Of a stretch of 64,000 bases of DNA, positions 33,347-42,957 are shown in pieces. Every line of letters starts with the position of its first letter. Within the stretch, counting starts at the first letter, position 1. Both the position numbers and the translations under genes were made by a program. This stretch comes from Symsagittifera roscoffensis (taxonomy: Eukaryota; Xenacoelomorpha; Acoela; Convolutidae). Location: the NCBI RefSeq assembly GCF_963678635.1, contig NC_087070.1:46235467-46299466 (forward strand). The letters run 5' to 3'. The notes beneath the pieces are model-generated. The model saw only the letters and a program-made list of their open reading frames with translations, was not told the origin of the DNA and made no database searches.

Positions 33347-33835
33347 CTAATAAAAATTGTATAAAATGTAAATTATATCTTGCAGTATATAGATCAGCAT
33401 ACAACACCAAAGACGAACATCCAAAGGCAAGATGACCCCACTACACTCGAAAAAGAATGGCCAACCACAATCAATATGCCGCCCACAATCACATTTCAAA
33501 GGATTTAGAGTACGACTTGACTTCGCAGAAAAGGACTTCATTGAATTAGAACAATGACCACCTCGATGTTCAAGTATACGTACAGATCCGAGTAACCAGG
33601 CATCCCCTCCACACACAATCTCCACGCCATTCCCAGACAAGGTCAAACACAAAAGAAGTTCTCTACATGAAACGGAAAAACCAGTCATAGCCAACCATTC
33701 TGAAATCAGATTTGAGTTTGTTGCGAAAACCCAGTCGTTGTCTTGAGAAGACACAACGATTGAATCTGGGACTTCTCTAATAAGAAAACCCAGAAGAAAT
33801 AAGATGTTCGCCAAATACCAACGTCCATCATCCAT
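33347..33835 (-). CDS. Antisense 162-codon secretory-looking ORF next to 3' LTR
   Basis: ATG 33835 to TAG 33347 on the strand opposite to all other element genes. The N-terminus is hydrophobic after a charged start (LANILFLLGFLI), like a signal peptide, followed by a Cys-rich body (VSCRELLLCLTL, LKCDCGRHIDCGWPFFFEC) and a hydrophobic end. Base composition is visibly less AT-rich than the element's own genes, hinting at captured host sequence. A GT-free CTGCAAG|ATATAA near the end leaves open whether it was an exon. No family was recognised. Expression would need an antisense promoter, possibly in the 3' LTR. Confidence 0.4.
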   Translation of the reverse strand: MDDGRWYLANILFLLGFLIREVPDSIVVSSQDNDWVFATNSNLISEWLAMTGFSVSCRELLLCLTLSGNGVEIVCGGDAWLLGSVRILEHRGGHCSNSMKSFSAKSSRTLNPLKCDCGRHIDCGWPFFFECSGVILPLDVRLWCCMLIYILQDIIYILYNFY

Positions 33836-33926
33836 CCTTTGAATTGCAGAAAGACTATTCTAAAAAACTCTGTAAAACCCGGATGGGTGGAACCTGATCT
33901 AAACTACATTTTATGATTGGATAAAT

Positions 33927-34298
33927 TAGATATTTTACCACTGTAAAGTCTTTAATATTAACCAATCGTGATCCATCTAACTAACAACCCACTTATTTGT
34001 AAGTGCTGAAATTACTTGTAATTTCAGCACCACAGAGATTTGAATTTAACTTAGAAATTTAGTTGACTCTCCAAGAAGACTTCAGCTGCCGCAATAAACC
34101 AGTATACCCTAGATCTATTGAGCCTAGGAGAGACTAGTTAAACAACCTGAGACTAGATAGTATAAGAGTAAGATTAGGATCGGTATTAGACTAAGAAGTT
34201 GCACGAATCTATCCGGCCGAAAATAAGATAGCGTGACGAGCAGACGGTGTACCCTATCCGAAATTACTCTATGAGTTATACACTTCGGTCCTAACTCA
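33927..34298 (+). repeat. 3' LTR
   Basis: Matches the 5' LTR with about four differences. The true start may be a few bases earlier, at TGATTGG (33914). No clear polypurine tract was seen. It ends CTAACTCA, 50 bp before the host exon at 34349. Confidence 0.85.
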
Positions 34299-34348
34299 CT
34301 ACCTTTTTATAAATTACTTCCAAGTGCAGCATAATGTATAACTTTTAG

Positions 34349-34865
34349 GTGCGAGGGAGTCACTTAGACAATCTCTCAAGCCCTCAGCCTACTGGGTCAA
34401 CTTATGATCATCAAAAATCGTCAGATGTTTTGATGTCGCGAATGAAAGCCACTGATGTTTCAACGGAACCGAGCGATGAAATCAATTTCCCAAATCAATC
34501 ATCTTCACTTTGCTTTAACTGCGATTTCTGCAGGGAAAAAATGAAGATTAAAAGCAAAAGCAAGCTGATGAAAATTAACCATCCATTTACTCAACAACAG
34601 AACGCGAAGCTGGTGTTCTTACTAACTTTCACGAAAGAGTTTCTACAAATGAGCGGAAAAATTCAGAAGTTGAGGTCAAAACATCCATCTTGTGGTGTTT
34701 ATAAATGCCCTATTAACCCAAGGGAGATCTTGTTATCAGTCACGAAAGAAATCACCAGTGCTAAACTTGGCCAGCGGCTGAAAAATGGGAAGAAAACTAT
34801 TGACGAGGAGGATGACATATTCGAAGCGCAAACAGCAGCAAACAATCCGGTTTCGTTCCAACTCC
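34349..34865 (+). CDS. Exon of unrecognised host gene, after the retroelement
   Basis: Acceptor AACTTTTAG|GTGCGA, phase 0; donor CAACTCC|GTAAGT after 34865, phase 1. About 172 codons, including a Cys pair motif CFNCDFCREKM, a Lys-rich stretch (KIKSKSKLMK) and a helical-looking segment (LTFTKEFLQMSGKIQKL). The phase 1 exit joins exactly to the exon at 42431 (C + GA gives Arg). Phase 0 entry matches the phase 0 donor at 16924 or the gap exon. The gene family was not recognised. Confidence 0.65.
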
Positions 34866-35109
34866 GTAAGTAGTAGTTTCATAAACAATAGCAAGACTGC
34901 TCTTATCAGGGCAAAACACTAAATGATCCGATTATCAGTCAAACGTCGATGAAAATGTCGGTTAACAAACGACGAATTAGAAAATGACTTGAAGATTTCC
35001 GGCGGTAAAAATGGTAATTTCGTTCTTTGTAAATCTTAATTTATGATCAAAAAATTAAAATATGAGTCTTTAAAAAAGTAAATTTGAATAATGTTTTTGC
35101 CTTGTTTAT

Positions 35110-35395
35110 ACTAACTTTGAAGGGGGGTGAGCGCTGAAAACAAAGTTATTTTTGTGCGCAATTTTTTGTTTTAAATTTTCTAAAAAGGGCCCAAAAACGC
35201 CTTAATTAAGGTTTTTTCTTCAAAAAAACGCCTGCGGCGCAGATATTTTGATCGAAAAGAGGTTTTCATAGTAATTTTGCAGAGCTCAAAAAATCAATTT
35301 GGTCGAGCTAAGATAAAAACTCGAAAAAAAAATTTAGTTTTTTTTTTTAAATCTGTCCCACCCTTCTCGAGAAAATCCTAGATACAACCCTGATA
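35110..35395. repeat. Partial copy of the CGGCGCAG / TCCTAGAT MITE family
   Basis: The interior phrase CCTGCGGCGCAGATATTTTGATC and the end CTCGAGAAAATCCTAGAT match the copies at 1-385, 50.2 kb and 55.6-56.06 kb. The left end is missing. Non-coding. Confidence 0.55.
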
Positions 35396-36133
35396 TTGTT
35401 GACTCCTTTAGTTTTTTTCCGGGTCAAACATCTCCACGTAAAATACGTTGAGGAGGGTAGTATCAACTAAGATGAGTAAATTAAAAAAAGAATTCTATTC
35501 GAGAAAGTCCAAAAAGCCGCAACATATCCGAAAAAAAACCATCCGTTCATTTTTTTCGTGTGTTTAGATTTAAAAAATTGGATTGCGCCATGTGATATCC
35601 GATGCGGTATCGAGTAAAAACTAATTGTAATTCAATAATAAATTCTGATAAATTGAATTATGTTTTCTCTTTTTTGTTTTGTTTTGTCTTTTCGATTAGT
35701 TACTGAGAGATAGATCAAAATTGAAAACTCTGAACTCTCACCTAAGTTTCAATGTCACAACACACTATGACCTTGAATATAACATAAAATTAATAAGTGA
35801 GCACCGCAGGTTGGTAGTACATACATAATCAATTACTGCTATTGCAGTAGCAGTATGACACACCCCCCTCGGTAAAAATAAATTATTCAACCTATGTGGG
35901 ATAATTTATCTTTAAAAATAGTTTAATAAACTCAGTTCGCACAAAGTTTTTGGGTTACTGAAAGATTGGTTCATGATTTGTTTTTCAGTTTTCCTCCAGC
36001 TCTATTTTCCAGCTCGGGTTCCAGTCCACTCCTTCATCCAGAGTTGCATAACCAAATTTTCGCCTGAATAAGTGTCGTTCGAGCATTTTCACTTTCGATT
36101 CCACAGGCCTATCACATCGTTCCTTGAAGTCTC

Positions 36134-37228
36134 TCAACCTTCTACGGTATTCTTGAAGTGCCGTTTTGAGAAGTGCCCCCCTGTCAGACTCTCTAAAATC
36201 TCCTTAATGGAGTGCTTTATCGGATCACCAAAACGTTTCGGCTCCTTATTCTTTGTCTGTCTGGAGCTTCGCCTAACACTCGACTCCTCCGCACTTGACT
36301 CGTCGGAGAATCCCTGTGGCGGTTCAAATGCGGTGTCTCTTTCCGAAATTGTTTGTGAATTTCCTCTAATCTCGTCCGCGACTTTTTGAACCCCACGTTT
36401 CAGTAATTGGTCTGCAAACTTCTCCCATTCAGGTGGTGCCAAATTTCGATTTTGGAATGCATCTAGTATATCCGCTGAAGATGTTTGGGAATCAATACAT
36501 TTCAATTTTGTCCGCTGTTTTGATTTTGGAGTAGAACTTGACTGAGTGTTTTGACCCAACGTCTCCAGCGTTGACGTTGGTTGTTTCTGCCCCTGGGCCG
36601 TTGCTGTCGCAGTTTGACCTGTAACGTTATTTTGTTTGCTTTGTGTCTTCTTTTCCTTGACTTTCTTGTCCGTCCTCTTTTTGTCGCACTCGTCTGCTGG
36701 CGAACTTGGACCTGCCAAGTTTGGTTTTGCTCTTTTGATAGCTAAGTTGAGACCCCCTCCTGCATTCGTGTCTTTGGAAATTACGACTGTTTGACTCTGT
36801 TGGAAACGGTCTATGGGATTCACCGCATCAGCTATTTCCATATCTCATTACAATTTTTCGTCTGACCCGATATCCTCGAGTGCTTCAGGGGAACTAATCC
36901 GTTGATATTTTATCGTGGGCTCTGCTGATGGGCTCTTACTCTCACTCCTCTGATTCTCCTGTATTAGAGTTGTTCCCGATTGTGCATTGTCCGATTTCCG
37001 GTAAATGGAGCCTGTTGTCGTCTTAATGGTCGAGTCCGTCTCAGATGCTATTTTCCCCTTCAGCTGCTTAATCAGTGCCTGTCCACTCTTCCGTAACGGG
37101 TCCTTTCTTAAAATTGTCTTCGGCGGAGATTTGCTTTTTTCTGTTTCTTTGTCTTCGATGAATCCCTTCTCCCAGGAGTATATCATCTCCTTCCGTAAAA
37201 CAGGATTTAGTAATCTGGTCTCGTCCAC
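36134..37228 (-). pseudogene. Pol C-terminal tail region
   Basis: Two frames (37228-36848 and 36841-36134) are hydrophilic and Ser/Lys/Gln-rich, ending with VRRSSRQTKNKEPKRFGDP, the basic tail common at gypsy-class integrase ends. The tail is longer than usual. A separate third ORF cannot be excluded. Confidence 0.5.
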
Positions 37229-37411
37229 AATTCGCCTGATATCGTTTTTAGCAGCATCTCTTCTCTCTTGATTTCAGCGAGCATTCGCCTCCAGTAGTTC
37301 TTTTAGGGCTTTAGCCCTTTGTCGGTCCCTGTCCGAATTTACTTGCTGCTTATGCAATGGTCTTGTGTCCCTGCTGAGTTGTCCATTTCTTACTATTTTG
37401 AGGTTCTCTCT

Positions 37412-38118
37412 TCATTGGTTGATTCTGCGTTTCAATTGTGATGCCGTCAATGCTGATCGTTTGAAATGTTGTTTGTCTAAATAGTCAGAATTGTTTAGAA
37501 ACCTATCCCTTACAATTTTAAATTCTGTTTTTGGTAATCTGCCAAAATGTGCTTGAAATGGGGATACTTGTATAGTTTTCTGCTTGTTCCACCGTAGATC
37601 TCGCATTATGATACTGAGACACAATTCGATCGATTTATTATTTTCCTCGAGTAACATTACCCCCATTCTTCTTTTTATAGTTTGTATTGTTCGTTCTACC
37701 AAACCACAGCCTCGATGATCCACCACCGGACAGAATTTCTGGTCGATATCAAGTTCCGAACAAAACCTTTTTAGAGTTTTCCCCCTAAAACCTGAGAATT
37801 GATCGGAGCGAATCGATTCCGGAATCTCATGTGTGTCGATATACGATCTCAAGAATTTTACTGTGCACTTTCCACTTGTAGATTTCGTAACTTTCACCGA
37901 TGGAAATTTTGAGAATTGATCTATAGCTACTAGAAGGTAGATTTTTTTCCTTTTTGACTTTCTATAGGCCCCGCGTAATCTAATTGTACTTCCTGTCCCG
38001 GCTGCGTGAGCAGTGGCAGTGGTTTCGACGCGTTTTTTGGAATAAGATATTTTACATTCTTACCATATCTGGTGCAACTACGACACTCTTCCGCTAGATT
38101 CACGATTTCCTTGTTCAT
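37412..38118 (-). pseudogene. Integrase catalytic core, frameshifted
   Basis: The first frame (38118-37930) contains EECRSC and VQLDYAGP with the first catalytic Asp. A change in an A7 run near 37947 shifts the frame. The second frame (37897-37412) carries SIRSDQFSGFRG (second Asp) and VERTIQTIKRRM (catalytic Glu). The D,D,E residues are all present across the break. Confidence 0.7.
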
Positions 38119-38127
38119 ATGCGGCTA

Positions 38128-38973
38128 TCACAGGTATTGTGACACTCCTAACATAGCCTCTTGGCCTGGATGTCCTCTGTGGATCCCCTTTAGAACCGCT
38201 TGTCTCAGCTGAACTGGAACCGCTAAGCGATTGTTCACCAAAACGCAGTCGTCCTGCACTGCCATCTGTGACCACAATGGATTCGTATATGGTCCCATTT
38301 GTTTGTCTCCTCTTTCTATCATTAGTCGAAGGCGGTCCATCCAGGTGTCTTCGGTTGTTAATTCAGCTAGCAGACTTTTATCAAACAGTTTTGATAAATT
38401 GTCGAGGGCCTCCTCTTGTTGCTGCTTCTGCAGTTTCGATTTACTGGACGTTTTCGGTAGTTCAATTGCACACACTTCTTCTTCACTCTCAATCTCCTCT
38501 GTAGTTGTCAGCTCCACCTCAATTACCTGCACCTCACTGAGCTTTCTTTCCGCCGATGCAGTTGGTTTACTGATAGTTGAACTTTGACCATTTCCTGGGC
38601 TATCATTGGTTTCTTCTGTGTTTGCCGCCAACTCTCTATCAATGTTCCCCGGTATGTTGCTTTCTCGTCCGATTAGTTGCCAGAACGAAAGTAGTCTTTG
38701 ATCTGCTTCTCCTTGTTGTTCTGGTTCTAGTTGCCATTTAACTCGTGATGCCTGTCGTGTTTCACTGTCCGAGCTATCTCTATTTTTCCGGCCTCCCCGA
38801 ATGATTTTTCTTGTGCGCTGTAGTGTTTCTGTGATTTCCTCCTCTTCAGAAAGTTCGTTTGCGTTTGTCATTGAGCAATTCCACTTTGGATCCAGGAGGC
38901 TCTCTTCTCGTTCATCGTTTCGCCAGTCCTGTGGTGTATCCGACCACCAATCGTAGGATCTTTTTTCTGACAT
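38128..38973 (-). pseudogene. Linker and integrase zinc-finger start
   Basis: A Ser/Glu-rich linker of ~200 codons is followed by the integrase N-terminus: VPVQLRQAVLKGIHRGHPG gives the two His of the H2C2 finger. The two Cys lie in the next frame (EECRSCTRYG, 38118-37930). Confidence 0.6.
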
Positions 38974-40968
38974 CTCGTTCCTTGAGTCTGTTTTTTTTCT
39001 TCTGATTTTTTGATAAAATTTTCTCCGCGATTTTCAATTTATTTGAGCACGATTGTTTGCTGCGTTGAGTTGACGAAAAAGTGACCGGTTTAACTTTAAC
39101 TGTTGTGTTTAGCTGTTTTGGCAGTCGTGGAAACTGTTTTCTCTCGTTCCGGTCGAGCTTTGTTAGTTTTTGACCGTTTTGGTTGCTATGGCAACCATTA
39201 CTTGATGACTGTTTCTCTGCATTCCTTCTAGAACATTCTAGAACGTTTTCCTTCCGGTCGAGCAACCCAATTCCTTTCAGCCTACTGCTCATGCAGTCTA
39301 ATGCTTCATGAAAGGAGTTTATTGTCGCTACTACAAACTTATCGTCTAATTCTGATTCGGGCCAAGGATCATTGAAAGGATCACGCGATAAGTAATCAAC
39401 TATACCCATGTCCCTCCGTGGAATGTGAACTATATTAAACTGATATGGCACCAATCGATCGACCCACCGGGTCAAACGAGATTGATAGGTCTTATTCGAC
39501 TTGTTACCATCTAGCGCTGATGTGAGCGCTTTGTGATCTGTTGCAATGGTAAATGATTTTCCCAAAAGATAATGTTCGTATCTGTCTACTGCCCAAACAA
39601 CTGCCAGTAACTCTAGTTCATTTGTTGAATATTTTTTTTCTTGTACATTTAGATACCGAGATGCGAATGAGATTGGAACCCACAAACCTTCGTCATTTTG
39701 TTGTTCCAGAGTAGCACCTAAGCCATAATGGCTCGCGTCACACTTAACTCGAGTCTCTCGGTTGGCATCATAATAATGTACTTTTGCAATATTTGCTACA
39801 GCCTCTTTTATGGCATCAAATACTACAGTGTGCTCATCACCCCACTCAAACTTTTTTACCGGTAGTTTCATGTTTTTCAACTTTCTATTTTGATTCTCTA
39901 CTTTAAGAAGTGGCCTCAATTTCTCAGTTAGACTCGCTGCGTTAGGTATAAATTTAGCTAAGTGATTTATACTTTCCAGAAATGACTTTAATTGTTTAAG
40001 CGATTTCGGCGGATTTAGGTTTATAATCGCTTCGGTTTTAGTGAATTTTGGACTAACCCCTGCTTCCGAGAGGTGATGGCCCAACCAATTAACTCCAATT
40101 TTCTAAGTACTGCATCCACCAGATCTTCATGTTCCATTTCTTTTCCCTTCGACACAATGAGAATGTCATTTAGAAAGCAGAACGTGTTTTTAGCGTGATT
40201 GATAGTTCTGTCCATGGCCTTTTGGAATTCGGCTGACATGTCCGCTAATCCAGAGAACCCTGTAAGAAATCTGTATGTACCGGTCGCTTTTCCGCCAACA
40301 ATAATAAAGTTACATTGTTTAGCTGTAAATGCATCTAATTTTAATTGACTATACGCATATTTCAAGTCTAACACCGTGAAATAGAGAATATCACTTCTGT
40401 TTTCCGTAACAATTTGGCTCACTCCATCTATGAGCTCATCTACGTTAGGCATTTGGTATTTATTTTCGAACAGTTGCCTATTCATTGGTTTCGAGTCCAA
40501 CGCCAATTTTATTGAGTCGTCCTTTTTTACTGTTATCACAATCGGAGCAATAAAGCAATCCCTCGTACATTTATCAAGCTTTGTTATATGACCTTCTGTC
40601 AACAATTTCTCAATTTTTCTTTCGACTTTATCCTGTATGTGAATTGAAATTCTTCTCCCTTTTTCTTGGATTGGACATAAAGGATATTTAAATTTCGAAC
40701 TTACAAGGTGATTTTTTGAAATTCCTTGTCTTTCAAATAAATTTTTGAACTTATTGAAAAACTTTTCTTTCCAACCTTCTGACTGCTCGCACATGAGCAC
40801 GTCAAACCTCGTAAGTTCCTTTGGCGCTGGTTTTTGTGTAGTAACTATTCCCACTTGTCCTTGTAGAACTAATCCCATGATGCATCTAGTCTTACGTTCT
40901 GTCACCAGGAAGGTAGCACCTTTCACCTCCCAGCCCGCCGACCGAAGGTTCGTCTTTAAGGCTCCCAA
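38912..40968 (-). pseudogene. Reverse transcriptase and RNase H, frameshifted
   Basis: Part one (40968-40021) holds the RT palm; IALDS-type and LTGFSGLADMSAEFQ blocks are clear, but the active site reads FLND instead of YLDD. Part two (40084-38912) is in another frame and holds the RT thumb, then RNase H with CDASHYGLGATLEQ, NELELLAVVWAVDRYEHYL and ATDHKALTS, and DYLSRDP. RNase H active-site acids are kept. The frame change near 40075 falls inside RT, which excludes a programmed site. Confidence 0.75.
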
Positions 40969-41177
40969 ACACTGATCGGTTGTTTGTTATAATCAACGAA
41001 TTTGGTCTGCAAATTCAGTTTTTCCGACGGATTGAATCTTACTTTGCTTGATTTGTCCATAATTTCCTTCGCCGCCGCCCAATTTAGAAACGAAACTGGA
41101 CTTCCCGTGTTCACTGTCAATTGTATTATTTGATTATCAATTCGTACCATGGCCTTCAGTGATTTTGCACGTTTCAA
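40956..41177 (-). pseudogene. Aspartic protease remnant
   Basis: The frame contains LTVNTGSPVSFLNW. The catalytic triplet is NTG instead of the usual DTG, by an AAC codon where GAC is expected. The frame shifts into the RT frame at about 40960. Confidence 0.65.
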
Positions 41178-41186
41178 CGTTGGGTC

Positions 41187-41710
41187 TCAAATTGAATAGA
41201 TTTTCTGGACTTGTATCGTCTCTCCATTCGATTTGTTCCACATTTCATTAACTGGATCCTTCACATATTTTGAAATTCTTTCATTTTTCGGTTGACGTGT
41301 TTGTATCGACATAACTTCGAACTCACTACATGACCCAGAACTTTCACTTATCTGATCGCATTCCTCTACAGATCCTTCCGATTCTTCCGCAACCTCACTC
41401 ACTTGCTGAGATCTACACATTTTTGCAAAGTGATTGGGTTTAACACAATTCTTACAGTTTTTCCCATCGCTGAACAATTTTTTAAATGTCTCTGATCAAA
41501 CGCCCTTCCTTATCTGTTACATGGTTTCGTTTTCATGTTGTTGTTCTTGATATTGTTTTGCTTTTTATTTGTTTCCCTTCTATTTTGATTCTTTGCCGTT
41601 CCTGACGAATTTCTAACTGCCATTACAGGTTCTTGTTTTATCCTCACTCCCGAAGTGTAATTGTTACTTGTTCCTCCTGTAGCCGCAGCATTCGTCTTTT
41701 GAAAAGCCAT
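41187..41710 (-). pseudogene. Gag remnant with zinc knuckle
   Basis: A 66-codon start (41710-41510, Asn/Thr/Lys-rich) and a 96-codon frame (41477-41187) with CKNCVKPNHFAKMC, a perfect CX2CX4HX4C nucleocapsid knuckle, in different frames. The matrix/capsid portion that should lie between is absent, so this copy cannot form particles on its own. Confidence 0.65.
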
Positions 41711-41879
41711 TGTGGTTTACTTGCTGTGTTCGATTTTTATCGCCCTTTTTAGAACCTCTTCCGGATCTAGAGTCTCGAATGTCAACGTGTCCTGCAATGT
41801 CATGATATCTTGCAATGTCATGCCATGGCAATGATAGTGTGTGAGGACAAGCTCTCACTTGACCTCCAGCTTCAGGTCT

Positions 41880-42100
41880 ACCACAACCTGACCAAATTTG
41901 GCTGCAATAGTGGTACCACGTAAAAGTTCTAGACGCAAAAAAAACGGCCTTGACTTGCAAAAAACAGCTTCGCTCAGCAAAATATTACTGTCTGGAATAT
42001 GGGGAGATAATACAAATGGACTATCCTCGACAGGACTGTTAAGGCCTACTGATAGCTCCTCTGCGATTGCCAGGAACTACAATCATTATTATTATTAAAA
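41880..42100 (+). mobile_element. LINE 3' end fragment
   Basis: The frame ends in IARNYNHYYY-stop over GCCAGGAACTACAATCATTATTATTATTA, a (ATT)n-like tail typical of CR1/jockey-type LINE 3' ends. GCGATTGCCAGGAACT recurs at 13876. Truncated; no RT motif seen. Confidence 0.45.
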
Positions 42101-42430
42101 AAATTAAGACCGAAAAGACTTTAATTTGACATTTTACGTTAATTTGACACCTAAAGTTTGTGATTGTTACCTGATTTTGCCTGAAAAAAAAAACAGGCAA
42201 ATAATCTCAAAGACCAAAATCAAAAGTTCTTTTCTGAACAACAAAATAGCCCAGAAAATTGGCTTGTGTAATTTAAACTGTAGAAAATGATTAATGGCTA
42301 GATTAAAAGCGTTATATGTGCCGATAAATTCTTCGCTAAGCAATTTCAATGCAAAATAAAAGGTCGGGGGATATTATGTTCTACTCAGTCTATTTCTTCT
42401 GGGAGTAAAAATTGATTTGATTTTTTTCAG

Positions 42431-42759
42431 GATTATCCAAACATGGGTTGAACGAAGCTCAGAAGATGCCTTTGGAAACCTTCTGCTTGATTGAAATTAT
42501 GCCGGACGAACGCAAACTTCGCCAAACTTCATTCGAGTCCAAAAGTGTCGCCAGAATATCTGATTTGCCGTTTTCGGCGGCATCAAGTAATGCCCATGTA
42601 TTTCCTCTGATTCTGTACGACCATCAATTTCCAACCTTTTTTGACCATTATGTGCGTGGTATCAACATTCCCAGTCATGCATTTTTGAATAAAGCGATTT
42701 GCAGTGTTATTTCGAGGAGAATTTTTGACTATCGCAAAGAAGCTCCCGCAAGCAAATAA
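42431..42759 (+). CDS. Last exon of unrecognised host gene
   Basis: Acceptor TTTTTTTCAG|GATTAT at 42430; stop TAA 42757-42759. It joins in frame with the exon ending at 34865. 109 codons, more globular-looking than the upstream exons (PLETFCLIEIMPDERKL, FPLILYDHQFPTFFDHYV, FLNKAICSVISRRIFDY). An AATAAA follows 190 bp downstream. No family recognised. Confidence 0.65.
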
Positions 42760-42951
42760 GTTCCAGCTTCGCTGCTATAAACTGGGTAATTGGAACGGCG
42801 ATATTCTATGCCAGATTTTCCTAACTGTAGAATGCTCTTTCGAATAGTTTTCAATGTTTCTTTTTTTCTTCCAACCTTTCAAATTCTTAACTTCAACTCA
42901 ACTCGGATTGGCCTATTCTAATGAATGCTTTAAATTGATCTATAGTGTCGT

Positions 42952-42957
42952 AATAAA
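42952..42957 (+). terminator. Poly(A) signal of host gene
   Basis: AATAAA followed by a T-rich run, at the expected distance after the last exon. Confidence 0.55.

Larger units (their letters stand above)
17224..34298 (+). mobile_element. ~17 kb Ty3/gypsy-class LTR retrotransposon with envelope-like and extra ORFs
   Basis: Two direct repeats of about 370 bp bound the element. They differ at only about four positions (for example AGTATTTAAT/AGTCTTTAAT, AATCATGATC/AATCGTGATC, CTAGCAGAG/CTAGGAGAG and one T indel). Between them, in order on the plus strand: leader, 128-codon basic ORF, gag, pol with aspartic protease, RT (YLDD), RNase H and integrase zinc finger, two small membrane ORFs, a Pro/Ser/Thr-rich frame, an envelope-like gene and a 561-codon ORF. 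PR-RT-RNaseH-IN order and RT sequence place pol in Ty3/gypsy. The element is roughly twice the usual length for that group. It sits in an intron of the host gene, in the same orientation, and its 3' end lies 50 bp upstream of the next exon. Confidence 0.85.
36134..41710 (-). mobile_element. Second Ty3/gypsy element, decayed, antisense in host intron
   Basis: On the minus strand, in order: gag start, zinc knuckle, protease, RT, RNase H, integrase (H2C2 and D,D,E), and a basic tail. It is broken by at least five frame changes, carries a gag deletion and lacks visible flanking LTRs within the intron. It is distinct from the 17 kb element in sequence and size. Confidence 0.8.

Noticed and set aside
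36072-38587. Plus-strand frames over the second gypsy element
   Set aside because: Antisense shadows of pol, whose motifs are on the minus strand.
35700-42080. LTRs flanking the second gypsy element
   Set aside because: I compared both flanks (about 35700-36000 and 41720-42080) and found no convincing direct repeat.
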